A DNA stretch of 64,000 nt, taken from Lichenicola sp965198655. Its GTDB lineage: Bacteria > Pseudomonadota > Alphaproteobacteria > Acetobacterales > Acetobacteraceae. Position numbers and translations under genes: made by a program. This document shows, in pieces, positions 42,700 to 52,114 of this stretch. The first letter of the stretch is position 1, and each line of letters begins with the position of its first letter. The notes under the pieces were generated by a model that worked only from the letters and a program-made list of their open reading frames with translations, did not search any database and was not told where the DNA came from. The DNA lies in NCBI GenBank assembly GCA_965198655.1, contig OZ240668.1:2976001-3040000 (forward strand), in the 5' to 3' direction.

Positions 42700-43995
42700 A
42701 TGAGCCAGGACTACAAGGTCAAGGACATCACCCTCGCCGGATGGGGTGCGAAGGAGATCTCGATCGCCGAAGGCGAGATGCCGGGCCTGATGGCGCTGCG
42801 CGAGGAGTTCGGCGCGAGCCAGCCGCTCAAGGGCGCGCGCATTGCCGGCTGCCTGCACATGACGATCCAGACCGCGGTGCTGATCCAGACCCTGACCGCG
42901 CTCGGCGCCACCGTGCGCTGGTCGTCCTGCAACATCTTCTCCACCCAGGACCACGCCGCCGCCGCGGTGGCCGCCGCCGGCGTGCCGGTGTTCGCCTGGA
43001 AGGGGCTGAACGAGGAGGAGTTCTGGTGGTGCATCGAGCAGACCGTGCGTGGGCCTGACGGCTGGACCCCGAACATGATCCTCGACGACGGCGGCGACCT
43101 CACCGTGCTGATGCACGACAAGCATCCCGACCTGCTCGAGCACGTGCGCGGCATCTCGGAGGAAACCACCACCGGCGTGCACCGGCTGTGGGAGATGGCG
43201 AAGAAGGGCACGCTCAAGGTGCCGGCGATCAACGTCAACGACAGCGTGACCAAGTCGAAGTTCGACAACCTGTACGGCTGCCGCGAAAGCCTGGTGGACG
43301 CGATCCGTCGCGGCACCGATACCATGATGGCCGGCAAGGTGGCCGTGGTCGCCGGCTACGGCGACGTCGGCAAGGGCTCGGCCGCCTCGCTGAAGAACGC
43401 CGGCTGCCGGGTGCTGGTGACGGAAGCCGACCCGATCTGCGCGCTGCAGGCGGCGATGGAAGGCTACGAGGTGGTGACAATGGACAAGGCCGCCACCCGC
43501 GGCGACATCTTCGTCACCGCCACCGGCAACATCGACGTCATCACCATCGAGCACATGCGGCAGATGAAGCACCGCGCCATCGTCTGCAACATCGGCCACT
43601 TCGACTCCGAGATCCAGATCGAGAGCTTGCGCAACTACGTCTGGGACAACGTCAAGCCGCAGGTCGACGAGGTGGTGTTCCCGGACGGCAAGCGCCTGAT
43701 CCTGCTGTCGGAAGGCAGGCTGGTGAACCTCGGCAACGCCACCGGCCACCCGTCCTTCGTGATGTCGGCCTCGTTCACCAACCAGACCCTGGCGCAGATC
43801 GAGCTGTGGACCGCGCCAGAGGGCAAGTACGAGCGGCAGGTCTACACCCTGCCCAAGGCGCTGGACGAGAAGGTGGCGGCGCTGCACCTGGCCAAGGTCG
43901 GCGCCGAGCTGACCCGGCTGTCGGAGAAGCAGGCGGCGTATATCGGGCTGGAGACTGCGAACGGGCCGTTCAAGCACGAGCTCTATCGCTACTGA
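42700..43995 (+). CDS. ahcY: S-adenosylhomocysteinase
   Basis: The 431-residue NAD-dependent enzyme splits S-adenosylhomocysteine into adenosine and homocysteine, keeping methylation reactions running. Diagnostic features are CNIFSTQDHAAAA, WWCIEQT, DDGGDLT, the dinucleotide loop GYGDVGKGSA and the C-terminal KPDHYRY-like FKHELYRY. AAGGA lies upstream of ATG 42700. I looked for an SAH riboswitch in the leader and did not find one. Confidence 0.98.
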   Translation: MSQDYKVKDITLAGWGAKEISIAEGEMPGLMALREEFGASQPLKGARIAGCLHMTIQTAVLIQTLTALGATVRWSSCNIFSTQDHAAAAVAAAGVPVFAWKGLNEEEFWWCIEQTVRGPDGWTPNMILDDGGDLTVLMHDKHPDLLEHVRGISEETTTGVHRLWEMAKKGTLKVPAINVNDSVTKSKFDNLYGCRESLVDAIRRGTDTMMAGKVAVVAGYGDVGKGSAASLKNAGCRVLVTEADPICALQAAMEGYEVVTMDKAATRGDIFVTATGNIDVITIEHMRQMKHRAIVCNIGHFDSEIQIESLRNYVWDNVKPQVDEVVFPDGKRLILLSEGRLVNLGNATGHPSFVMSASFTNQTLAQIELWTAPEGKYERQVYTLPKALDEKVAALHLAKVGAELTRLSEKQAAYIGLETANGPFKHELYRY

Positions 43996-44046
43996 GCCGG
44001 AGGCTCCCGCCCGGTCCGCAGGCTGGACCGGGCGGGATGCCGCAGC

Positions 44047-44244
44047 TCAGGCGACGCCGGACCCGTCGCCGGGCCGCATGATCCCCGAGCCCGCCCGGGG
44101 GAACAGGGTCCGGCGCATCATTGCCTCCTCCGCCTCGGCCTTGGTCGCGAACGCGCCGGAGGTGGTGCTCAGCGCGTTCCCGCCCAGGGTGCGGACCGCG
44201 TAGTGCCCGCCCGGCAACTCGACGACCTGCATGACCGCTTCCAT
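44047..44244 (-). CDS. Small hypothetical protein
   Basis: A 65-residue soluble protein starts at ATG 44244 with a perfect AGGAGG 5 bases upstream. The middle AVRTLGGNALSTTSGAFATK then AEAEEAMMRR looks like a short alpha/beta module. No function is recognised. The strong ribosome-binding site argues that it is expressed; it lies 109 bases beyond the last SDR of the sugar operon. Confidence 0.7.
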   Translation of the reverse strand: MEAVMQVVELPGGHYAVRTLGGNALSTTSGAFATKAEAEEAMMRRTLFPRAGSGIMRPGDGSGVA

Positions 44245-44353
44245 GTCGACCTCCTGATCTGGATGCGTAGCCAACAAGCCGTCCGACAACGGCAGGATGC
44301 CCGTCCGGCCGGTTAAACTCCGGACACGCCTCCAGCGGCCGCACCGGGTACTG

Positions 44354-45127
44354 CTACCAGGCGGTGTAGCCACCGTCGGCATGGACGATGCTGCCGGTCA
44401 TCAGGCTCGCCGCGTCGGAGGCGAGGAAGTGCACCACCGAGGCGATCTCGTGCGGCTGCCCGACCCGGCGCATCGGCGTCGAGTCGAGCCACTGGTCGTA
44501 GAGGCGTGGGTTGTTCATGCCGAACCGGGTCAGGGGCGTCTCGATGTAGGTCGGCGCCACCGCGTTGACCCGCACGCCGCGCCCGCCCCATTCGGCCGCA
44601 AGCGACTTGGTCAGGTGGTGCACCCCGGCCTTGGACGCGTTGTAGGCCGCCTGCTCCTGCGGCTTGACCACGATCGATCCGGCCATCGAGCCGATGTTGA
44701 CGATGGCGCCGGCGCCCTGCTCCAGCATGACCCGGCCGAACGCGCGGCAGCAGCGGAAGACGCCGTTGAGGTTGACGTCGATCTGCCGCAGCCAGGTGGC
44801 GTCGTCGAGGTCCTCGGCCTTGATCTCGGACACGACGATGCCGGCGTTGCAGACCAGGATGTCGATCCGGCCGTGCCGAGCCATGACGGTGGACACCGCG
44901 TCGTCCACCGTGGTGGTGCGCGTGACGTCGATCGGGATGCCCTCCGCAGTGCCGCCGGCGGTCCGCACCGCGTGCGCGCCCGTTTGCGCCAGCACAGGGT
45001 CGAGATCCGCCACCACCACCGTTGCCCCCGCCTCCCCCAGCGCCACCGCGCAGGCCAGGCCGATGCCGCCGCCCCCGCCGGTGACGACGGCGACGCGGCC
45101 GTCGAGGCGCAGCTTTTCGAGGTACAT
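44354..45127 (-). CDS. Polyol-type short-chain dehydrogenase
   Basis: This 257-residue classical SDR has TGGGGGIGLA, an acidic DLD after the second strand (NAD preference), CNAG, catalytic S and YNASK, and the C-terminal HADGGYTAW. The closest pattern is the sorbitol/threitol dehydrogenase group. It is the last enzyme gene in the ABC/kinase/dehydrogenase operon, 22 bases after a second SDR. It probably oxidises an imported polyol or its product. Confidence 0.88.
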   Translation of the reverse strand: MYLEKLRLDGRVAVVTGGGGGIGLACAVALGEAGATVVVADLDPVLAQTGAHAVRTAGGTAEGIPIDVTRTTTVDDAVSTVMARHGRIDILVCNAGIVVSEIKAEDLDDATWLRQIDVNLNGVFRCCRAFGRVMLEQGAGAIVNIGSMAGSIVVKPQEQAAYNASKAGVHHLTKSLAAEWGGRGVRVNAVAPTYIETPLTRFGMNNPRLYDQWLDSTPMRRVGQPHEIASVVHFLASDAASLMTGSIVHADGGYTAW

Positions 45128-45149
45128 CGGCGTGTCACTCCCGTCCGGA

Positions 45150-45911
45150 TCAGCTCAGCACGATGCCGCCATCGACGTTCAGGGTCTGGCCGGTGACGAA
45201 GGCGGAGGCGTCGGAGGCGAGGAAGCAGACCGGCCCTACCACGTCCTCCGGCTGGCCCAGGCGGCGCAGCGCGGTGTTGTTGATCCAGCGCTGCGCCACG
45301 GCCGGGTCCTCCAGGTTGGTGCGGCCCATGTCGGTGACGATGATGCCGGGGCAGATGCAGTTGGCGGTGATGCCCTCCGCCCCCACCTCCTGCGCCAGCA
45401 CCCGGGTGAAGCCCATCACGGCGGCCTTGCTGGCGGAGTAGTGCGCCTGCTCGGGTGCGCCGTGCTTGCCGCCGATGGAGGCGATGTTGACGATGCGGCC
45501 GTAACCGCGCGCCCGCATGTGCGGCAGCAGCGCCTGCACCACCAGGAAGGTGCCCTTGGCGTTGACATCCATCACCGCGTCCCAGTGCTGCTCGGGCAGC
45601 GCCTCGACCGTGCCCGGGATCAGGATGCCGGCGTTGTTGACCACCGCGTCGATGCGGCCGGTGGCGACGATCGCCTGCTGCACCATCGCCTGCACCGCGT
45701 CGCGGTCGCTGACGTCGGCGAACAGCGCGATTGCGCGCCGCCCGATCGCCCCGATCTCGGCGGCCACCGCGTCCAGATGCTCCTTCTGACGTGTGATGTC
45801 GTTCAGCACCACGTCGAAGCCCTGCTGCGCCAACCCCAGGGCGATGGCGCGGCCGATGCCCCGGCTGGCGCCGGTGACGAGAACGGCGCGTGTCGTACCC
45901 GTGTCACTCAT
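45150..45911 (-). CDS. Short-chain dehydrogenase of the sugar operon
   Basis: The 253-residue SDR has TGASRGIG, NNAG, IASIGG and YSASK, and the ending NVDGGIVL. It resembles acetoin/diacetyl reductases and sugar-alcohol dehydrogenases. GGAGG lies 7 bases before ATG 45911. A palindromic MITE-like element separates it from the ABC permease gene upstream, but the strand and order suggest one transcript. Confidence 0.88.
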   Translation of the reverse strand: MSDTGTTRAVLVTGASRGIGRAIALGLAQQGFDVVLNDITRQKEHLDAVAAEIGAIGRRAIALFADVSDRDAVQAMVQQAIVATGRIDAVVNNAGILIPGTVEALPEQHWDAVMDVNAKGTFLVVQALLPHMRARGYGRIVNIASIGGKHGAPEQAHYSASKAAVMGFTRVLAQEVGAEGITANCICPGIIVTDMGRTNLEDPAVAQRWINNTALRRLGQPEDVVGPVCFLASDASAFVTGQTLNVDGGIVLS

Positions 45912-45927
45912 AATTGTTCCTCCGATC

Positions 45928-46100
45928 AGAGCCCGTTTGAGAATGTGGTGTGCCGAGCGAGAGCGTTCCGCCGCGCCAGCGGCGGAACGTGCCCGGCGTG
46001 TTCGTCGAGAACCGTAGCGGAGCGGCCTCCTGGCCGTGAGCAACGGAAGCGTAGACGGGCACGTCGGATCGCCGGCACAGCGCACTCTCGGACGGGTTCT
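45928..46100. mobile_element. MITE-like element with terminal inverted repeats
   Basis: The ends 45928-45955 and 46073-46100 are imperfect inverted repeats, about 22 of 28 positions matching (AGAGCCCGTTTGAGA against AGAACCCGTCCGAGA). The 173-base element has no coding capacity. It contains a perfect 11-bp hairpin CGTTCCGCCGC-gcca-GCGGCGGAACG at 45964-45989. Its right end reaches into the permease stop codon. No clear target duplication is visible. Confidence 0.6.
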
Positions 46101-47082
46101 AGAAGAAGCGGATCTCGCCGCGCAGCACCGCCAGGCTGACGGCCGCGATCATCACCACGCCGCGCACCTCGTTCTGCATGTAGAACGGCGCGCCCAGCAG
46201 GTTCAGGCCGTTGTCGAGCATGCCGATGATGATCACGCCGACCAGCGTGCCCTGCACCGTGGCGCGTCCGGGCTTGAACGCGGTCATGCCGAGGAACACC
46301 GCGGTCAGGCTGTCCATCAGGTAGCTTTCGCCGGCACCGGGCTGCCCGGTGCCGAGCCGCGCGGTCAGCATCACGCCGCCCATCGCGGCGCCGAACGCCG
46401 ACAGGGTGAGCGCGATCAGCCGGCAGCGGTTGACGCCGATGCCGGACAGCCGTGCCGCCTGCAGGTTGGAGCCGGTGGCGACCAGGGCGCGGCCCAGGCG
46501 CGTGCGGTTCACCAGCACGTAGAAGGCGGTCACCACCACCAGCGCGATCACGATCGGCACCGGCACCACGCCCAGCACGTGCCCGGTTGCGATGGCGTAG
46601 AACAGCGGCGGGAAGCTGGTGTAGATCGAGTCGCCGCCGTCATAGGCGTAGTTCAGCCCGAGCGCGATCGGGCCCATCGCCAGGGTGGCGATCAGCGAGG
46701 GGATGCGCAGCCGCGTCACCAGCAGCCCGTTGACCACGCCGAGCGCGGTGCCGGCCAGCACCGACAACCCGATCGCGACGGGGATCGACAGCCCCGACCA
46801 GCTCATCAGGCCTGCCACCAGCACCCCGGACAGCCCGGCCACCTCGCCCACCGACAGGTCGAACTCGCCGCTGGCGACCGCGACGGTCAGGCCGGACGAG
46901 ATCACGGTGAGCACCGAGATCTGCACCAGGATGTTGCTGATGTTGGACGGCGAGACGAAGCGGCCGCTGGCGAGCGCGAACACCGCGAAGATCAGGATGG
47001 CGGCGCCGACGGTGCCCCAGCGCGCGCCGAGCTGGCCGAGATCGAGGCGGCGGGCAGGTGGCGTGGCGGTGGTTGCGGACAT
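46099..47082 (-). CDS. CUT2 sugar ABC transporter permease (RbsC-like)
   Basis: The 327-residue permease has 8-10 hydrophobic segments and CUT2 motifs ASGEFDLSVGEVAGLSGV and GSNLQAARLSGI (the EAA-like cytoplasmic loop), then TVQGTLVGVIIIGMLDNGLNLL. It partners the ATPase and binding protein upstream. Its ATG follows the ATPase stop by 2 bases, and its stop lies at the edge of a MITE-like element. Confidence 0.92.
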   Translation of the reverse strand: MSATTATPPARRLDLGQLGARWGTVGAAILIFAVFALASGRFVSPSNISNILVQISVLTVISSGLTVAVASGEFDLSVGEVAGLSGVLVAGLMSWSGLSIPVAIGLSVLAGTALGVVNGLLVTRLRIPSLIATLAMGPIALGLNYAYDGGDSIYTSFPPLFYAIATGHVLGVVPVPIVIALVVVTAFYVLVNRTRLGRALVATGSNLQAARLSGIGVNRCRLIALTLSAFGAAMGGVMLTARLGTGQPGAGESYLMDSLTAVFLGMTAFKPGRATVQGTLVGVIIIGMLDNGLNLLGAPFYMQNEVRGVVMIAAVSLAVLRGEIRFF

Positions 47083-47084
47083 GG

Positions 47085-48662
47085 TCAGTTCACCTCGAGC
47101 AGGAGCCGGTCCTCGGACAGGTCGGTCCGGGGCACGCAGGCGGCGATGCGGTCCTCGCTGATGCAGTAGACGCGGTCGCACAGCGCGATCAGCTCGGAGA
47201 ACTCGGCCGACGCGATCAGCACCGCCGCCCCCTGCTGCGCCAGGTCGCGGATCAGCGCGTAGATCTCGGCCTTGGCGCCGACGTCGACGCCCTCGGTCGG
47301 GTTGTCGAGCAGCAGCACCGGGGAGCGGCCGTCGCCACCGCCGACCCGGCCTCGGCCGATCCGGGCCAGCCAGCGGCCGAACACCACCTTCTGCTGGTTG
47401 CCGCCGGAAAGCTGCATGACGTCCTGGCCCGGCCCGCTGCACTTCACCCGGAGCCTGCCCACGACGTCGCGGACGGTGCCGGCCGCCGCGCCGGTGCGGA
47501 TGAAGCCGTGCCGGCTGACCTGGGCCAGGGAGCCCGCCAGCACGTTCTCCTCCACCGACAGGCCGCGGAAGATCGCCTTGCGCAGCCGGTCGTCGGCGAC
47601 GAGGTAGATGCCGTGGTCGATCGCTTCCGCCACGCTGCGCGGCAGGCGCTGCAGCGTGGCGAGCCGCACATGCGCAGCGGTGCCGGGCGTGGCGCCGGCC
47701 AGGCATTCGAGCAGCCCGGTCTGTCCGGCGCCGAGCACGCCGGCGATGCCGACCACCTCGCCGCGGCGCACGGTCAGCGCCGGCACGTCGAGCCGGCCGA
47801 CGCGCATCGCCTCGAGCGCGATGACCTCGCCGGCATCGGCCACCGCGTGGCTGGTCCAGTCGGTGCCCTCGATCGTGCGCCCGACCATCAGCCGCACCAC
47901 CTCGGGCAGGGTGATGTCGGCGACCGCGCCGTCATGCACCTTGCGGCCGTCCTTGAGCACGGCGATGCGGTCGCAATGGGCGAACACCTCGTTCATGTGA
48001 TGCGAGATGAACAGGATGCCGAGGCCGTGGCGCTTGAGGTCGGCGAGGAAGCCGAACAGCAGCTGCGTTTCCGCCACCATCAGCGAGGCGGTCGGCTCGT
48101 CCAGGATCAGGATGCGCGGCCCTGTCGCCAACGCCTTCAGGATGTCGAGGATCTTGAGCTCGCCGAGGCTGAGCCGGTCGCACTCGCAGGCGAGATCGAT
48201 GCGCACGCCGAAGCGCCGCGCCAGCGCTTCCGCCTCCGCGACCAGGGTGCGGTCGTGGATCAGGCCGCCGCGCAGCGGCTCGCGGCCGAGCATGATGTTC
48301 TCGGCCCCGGTGAGCTGTCGGATGATGGTGACGTGCTGGTGCGCGACCGCGATCCCGGCGGCCACCGCGTCGGACACGCGCTTCGGCCGGATCACGCGGC
48401 CGCCCACCTCCAGCGTTCCGGCATCGGCGCCGATGGCGCCGCAAATGATCTTCACCAGCGTGGACTTGCCGGCACCGTTGGCGCCGACCAGCGCCAGCAT
48501 CTCGCCGGCATGCAGCGCCAGGTCGACGTCGGCCAACACGCCGATGCCGGCGTAGCTCTTGCCGACCCCGCGCGCCTGCAGCAGCCGCTCGCCCGCCGCC
48601 GACGCCGGCGCGGTCGCCGGCCCGGCGGTGGTCGCCGGCATCGTGCGCGGGCTCGCGGTCAT
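47085..48662 (-). CDS. CUT2 sugar ABC transporter ATPase (RbsA/MglA-like, tandem domains)
   Basis: This 525-residue tandem ATPase has an intact N-terminal site: Walker A GANGAGKST and Walker B ILILDEPTASL, with a weak signature LSLGELKILDILKAL. The C-terminal half has a degenerate Walker A (GVLGAGQTG) but a good signature LSGGNQQKVVFGRWL and LLLDNPTEGVDVGAK. This asymmetry is normal for CUT2 proteins. It starts 5 bases after the binding-protein stop. Confidence 0.93.
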   Translation of the reverse strand: MTASPRTMPATTAGPATAPASAAGERLLQARGVGKSYAGIGVLADVDLALHAGEMLALVGANGAGKSTLVKIICGAIGADAGTLEVGGRVIRPKRVSDAVAAGIAVAHQHVTIIRQLTGAENIMLGREPLRGGLIHDRTLVAEAEALARRFGVRIDLACECDRLSLGELKILDILKALATGPRILILDEPTASLMVAETQLLFGFLADLKRHGLGILFISHHMNEVFAHCDRIAVLKDGRKVHDGAVADITLPEVVRLMVGRTIEGTDWTSHAVADAGEVIALEAMRVGRLDVPALTVRRGEVVGIAGVLGAGQTGLLECLAGATPGTAAHVRLATLQRLPRSVAEAIDHGIYLVADDRLRKAIFRGLSVEENVLAGSLAQVSRHGFIRTGAAAGTVRDVVGRLRVKCSGPGQDVMQLSGGNQQKVVFGRWLARIGRGRVGGGDGRSPVLLLDNPTEGVDVGAKAEIYALIRDLAQQGAAVLIASAEFSELIALCDRVYCISEDRIAACVPRTDLSEDRLLLEVN

Positions 48663-48667
48663 GCGGC

Positions 48668-49774
48668 TCAGCTCTTCATGCCGGCGAGCGCCCGGTCGCG
48701 ATAGATGTAGTACAGGTCGGTCGCGTCGTAGGTGGGCGCACCCGCCGGCGGGATGTTGACGCCATTGACCAGCAGCGGCGCCGGGAACTCCACCGTCGGC
48801 ACCGGCACCACCTCCTTGGCCGGGCGGCCCTTGCCGACGATCTCGTTGATCAGCCAGCCGGTATAGGCGCCCCACACCTCGAACGCCTGCGCGGTAGTCG
48901 CCTTGAGCGGGTAGGTCGTGTCGCGCATGCGCTCCAGCGCGGTGGCGGCGCCGTCGGCGGACACGACGAAGATCTTGTCCTGCAGGTTGCGCGACTTGAT
49001 CACTTCGGCCGCCGCCATGCCGGGCTCGTCCCACGGGCACCAGATCGCGTCGAGGTCGCTGCCGTAGCGGGTGAGCCAGTCGTTCACCACGTTCTGCGTC
49101 GCCTCGTAGAAGCCGGCGTACTGGATCACCCGCTCGGCCTCGACGGTGATCCACTGGTTCTCGGTCATCACCGTGTGCATCACCTTGCCGCGCTTGCGCG
49201 TGCCGTGGTGGAAGTTGGCGATCACGGCGCAGATGTTGGCCTTCTGCTTGCCCTCGCCGAGCAGCCGGTCGACCATGTACTGGGTGTACTGCCCGCCCAT
49301 CACGTAGTTGTTGCTGGTGATGTCGGCGATCGCTGGCGACTGCCAGCCGCTGTCCAGGCTGAAGAACGGGATCTTGGAGGTGGCGAGGTCGGCCAGCGCG
49401 CTGTGCGCCGCGGTCAGCGTGCCATACATCACCAGGATCGCGTCGGACTTGGCGGTGATCGCGTTCTCGATCTGGCTGACCAGCGCGCCGGGATCGCCCT
49501 TGGCGTCGGTCATGTTCACCTGCCAGCTCTTATCGAGCCCGGTCTTGCCCAGCCATTGCTGAAACCCGGCCCAGGAGCGCTGGTCGGACTGCGCCGAAAG
49601 CTGCTGCGCCACCACGGCGAGCTTGACCGGCTTGGTGTTGGTCTGCGCGCGCGCCGGCTCGCTGCCGACCGCGAACTGCGCCAGCTGTGCGCCGCCCGCC
49701 AGGGCGGCAGCACCACCGAACGAGCGCAGCAGGCTGCGCCGCGTCGGCTGGATGATGGTCGATTGGTCGCTCAT
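48668..49774 (-). CDS. Periplasmic sugar-binding protein (CUT2, Tat-type leader)
   Basis: The 368-residue type I periplasmic binding protein has a twin-arginine leader (TRRSLLRSFGGAAALAGG, cleavage near ARAQ). The ribose-binding-like core contains QIENAITAKSDAILVMYGT, FFSLDSGWQS and VVSADGAATALERM. It begins the transporter half of the operon, 50 bases after the E2-like gene. The ligand is unknown; the operon enzymes suggest a small polyol or deoxy-ketose. Confidence 0.9.
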   Translation of the reverse strand: MSDQSTIIQPTRRSLLRSFGGAAALAGGAQLAQFAVGSEPARAQTNTKPVKLAVVAQQLSAQSDQRSWAGFQQWLGKTGLDKSWQVNMTDAKGDPGALVSQIENAITAKSDAILVMYGTLTAAHSALADLATSKIPFFSLDSGWQSPAIADITSNNYVMGGQYTQYMVDRLLGEGKQKANICAVIANFHHGTRKRGKVMHTVMTENQWITVEAERVIQYAGFYEATQNVVNDWLTRYGSDLDAIWCPWDEPGMAAAEVIKSRNLQDKIFVVSADGAATALERMRDTTYPLKATTAQAFEVWGAYTGWLINEIVGKGRPAKEVVPVPTVEFPAPLLVNGVNIPPAGAPTYDATDLYYIYRDRALAGMKS

Positions 49775-49824
49775 GACTCCCGTTTCCTCGTTTTCTTATG
49801 GTGATGAGTCGTCAGGACGCGTCG

Positions 49825-51117
49825 TCAGGTGAACAGGGCTGCCACCTCCGCGGGCTGGTCCCAGTGCGGCACGTGGCCGGCATCGGCGATCAGGTGGATG
49901 GCGCAACGGCTGCCGGCCTCCTTTGCCTCGGTCCACGGAATGATGCGGTCCTGCAGGCCCCAGACCACACGCACCGGAACGCCAAGCACGCGCAGGTCGG
50001 CGGTGATGTCGACCTGCTGCCCGCCGTCGTCGACCAGGCTGTCGGCGAGTGCCGTCAGCCTGCCGCGGCGGAGCTCGCCGGCGAGCGTCGCGAGCTGCTC
50101 CGCGGTCATCGCCGCCGGGCGCACCACCAGGCGGCGCAGCAGGTGCGACAGCGCCCCGGGCGAGCGGACGCGGACGATGCCGCGGACGAACTCCACGTCG
50201 ATCGGGCGGTCCAGTCCCACCGGGGCCAGCAGCGTCAGCTGGCGCAGGCGTTCGGGCCTGAGCCGCGCGACGCGGGCCGCGACCGCGCCGCCCAGCGAGT
50301 GGCCGACCAGCTCGACCGGCTCGCCGCCCAGCCGGTCGAGGAACGCGGCGGCCACCGCGGCCAAGCCGTCGACATCGGTCGCGTCGATCGCGGTGCCGCC
50401 ATGGCCGGGCAGGTCGATCGCGGTGACCGGCCGGCCGGCGCGCACCAGTGCTGCGGCCAGCACCGCCCAGCTCTGCACGTCGGCGGCCAGCCCGTGCAGC
50501 AGCACGATCCGCGGGCCGACCGCGTGCGTCGGGGTCCAGTCCCGCCGCTCGACATGGCCGGCCGGGATCTCGACCCCGCCCAGGAGAGCCGCCGGGGCGT
50601 CCGGCAGTATCGGTTGCCGCGACAGCACGTCGTCGGCCTCGATGCGTCCGCGCGGGCCGGTGCCCGACACCCCGGCCAGCGTCACGCCGACCTGCCGGGC
50701 GATCCGCCGGGCAAGCGGCGTCGCGCGCAGGGCGGTGGTCCCGGCTCCTGCCCGCGGTACGGCGGGCGGTGCGGCCGGGGCCGGAGCCGCGGCAACCGAC
50801 CCCGTCGAGGCCGGCGGCGGCACCGCAGCCGTCGCCGCAGCGCTCCCGGCGCCAGGGGCTTTACCGGCGTCTTCGCCCTGGCCGTCCTCGTAGCGGCACA
50901 GCACCGCGCCGACATCGGCGTCCTGTCCGGCTGCCACCACGATCTCGCGCAGCACGCCGTCGGCCAGCGCCGGCATCTCGACCACGGTCTTGTCGCTCTC
51001 GATCTCGACCAGGGTCTCGCCGCGCCGGAAGCTGTCGCCCGGCTGCTTCAGCCAGGCGGCGACGCGGCCGGTCTCCATGGTCTCGCCGAGACGCGGCAGG
51101 GTGAGCTCGGCGATCAC
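49825..51117 (-). CDS. Acetoin-dehydrogenase-type E2: lipoyl, binding and alpha/beta-hydrolase domains
   Basis: The 430-residue protein has a lipoyl domain (residues 1-76, modified lysine in ESDKTVVE), an Ala/Pro linker and a peripheral-subunit-binding domain (about 135-170, TPLARRIARQVGVTLAGVSG). In place of the usual acyltransferase core it has an alpha/beta hydrolase (from about 190) with nucleophile elbow GHSLGG and histidine in DAGHVPHWDQP. This matches AcoC of acetoin systems. GTG 51117 overlaps the E1beta stop (GTGA). No E3 gene lies in the operon. Confidence 0.9.
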   Translation of the reverse strand: MIAELTLPRLGETMETGRVAAWLKQPGDSFRRGETLVEIESDKTVVEMPALADGVLREIVVAAGQDADVGAVLCRYEDGQGEDAGKAPGAGSAAATAAVPPPASTGSVAAAPAPAAPPAVPRAGAGTTALRATPLARRIARQVGVTLAGVSGTGPRGRIEADDVLSRQPILPDAPAALLGGVEIPAGHVERRDWTPTHAVGPRIVLLHGLAADVQSWAVLAAALVRAGRPVTAIDLPGHGGTAIDATDVDGLAAVAAAFLDRLGGEPVELVGHSLGGAVAARVARLRPERLRQLTLLAPVGLDRPIDVEFVRGIVRVRSPGALSHLLRRLVVRPAAMTAEQLATLAGELRRGRLTALADSLVDDGGQQVDITADLRVLGVPVRVVWGLQDRIIPWTEAKEAGSRCAIHLIADAGHVPHWDQPAEVAALFT

Positions 51118-52097
51118 CGGCGCAGCATCCGGCGCACGGTGGACACGATCAGCGCCGGGGTCGGGATGCTGGCCGCCTCCAGGTCCGGCGAGACTGGGAT
51201 CGGGATGTCCTCGCCGGCGAGCCGGATCACCGGGGTCTGCAGGAAGTCGAAGCACTCCTCGCCAATCCGGGCAGCGAGCTCGGACGCCACGCCGCCGGTC
51301 AGCGGGCCCTCGCTCACCACCACCGCCCGGCCGGTGCGCTCCACCGAGGCGATCACGGTCGCCATGTCCAGCGGGTTCAGCGTGCGCAGGTCGATCAGCT
51401 CGACCGAGATGTCCTGCTTCGCGAGCTGCTCGGCCGCGGCGAAGGCTACGTGCACCATGCGCGAATAGGTGACGATCGTCAGGTCGGTGCCGTCGCGACG
51501 CACCACCGCCCGTCCCCAGGGGGTCGGCTCGGCGTCGAAGTCGACCCGCTCCTTCCGGGTGTAGAGCGACTTGTGCTCGATGAACACGACCGGGTCGGGC
51601 AGGGTCAGGCTGTGGCGCAGCAGGTGGTAGGCATCCGACGCGGTCGCCGGCATGGCGAGGCGCAGGCCGGGCGTGTGCATGATCCAACCTTCGAGGCTCT
51701 GGCTGTGCTGGGCGCCGGCGGAGCGCCCGGTGCCTCCCTGGGTGCGCAGCACCATCGGCACGCCGATCTGGCCGCCGAACATGTAGCGGATCTTGGCCGC
51801 CTGGTTGGCGAGCTGGTCCATCACCAGGCCGAGGAAGTCGACGTACATCAGCTCGGCGACCGGGCGCAGGCCGGTCATGGCCGCCCCCACCGCGACGCCG
51901 ACGATCGCCGGCTCGCTGATCGGGGTGTCGATCATCCGGCCGGCGCCGAACTCGGCGATGAGGTCGCGGGTGACGCCGTAGGCGCCGCCATAGGCGCCGA
52001 CCTCCTCGCCGATCACTACCACGGTGTCATCGGCCCGCATCGCATCCTGCAGCGCCTGGCGCAGGGCGTCGCGATAGGTGATCTCGGTCTCGGCCAT
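51114..52097 (-). CDS. Acetoin/2-oxoacid dehydrogenase-type E1 beta subunit
   Basis: The 327-residue protein has the transketolase-like pyrimidine-binding and C-terminal domains of E1beta: ITYRDALRQALQDAM, IGEEVGAYGGAYG, PISEPAIVGVAVGAAM and EGPLTGGVASELAARI. With E1alpha it binds thiamine diphosphate. ATG 52097 starts the conserved part; GTG 52118 overlaps the E1alpha stop and is the alternative. It is coupled to the E2 gene by a GTGA overlap. Confidence 0.92.
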   Translation of the reverse strand: MAETEITYRDALRQALQDAMRADDTVVVIGEEVGAYGGAYGVTRDLIAEFGAGRMIDTPISEPAIVGVAVGAAMTGLRPVAELMYVDFLGLVMDQLANQAAKIRYMFGGQIGVPMVLRTQGGTGRSAGAQHSQSLEGWIMHTPGLRLAMPATASDAYHLLRHSLTLPDPVVFIEHKSLYTRKERVDFDAEPTPWGRAVVRRDGTDLTIVTYSRMVHVAFAAAEQLAKQDISVELIDLRTLNPLDMATVIASVERTGRAVVVSEGPLTGGVASELAARIGEECFDFLQTPVIRLAGEDIPIPVSPDLEAASIPTPALIVSTVRRMLRR

Positions 52098-52114
52098 GAG
52101 AACGGGCGCTCCGG

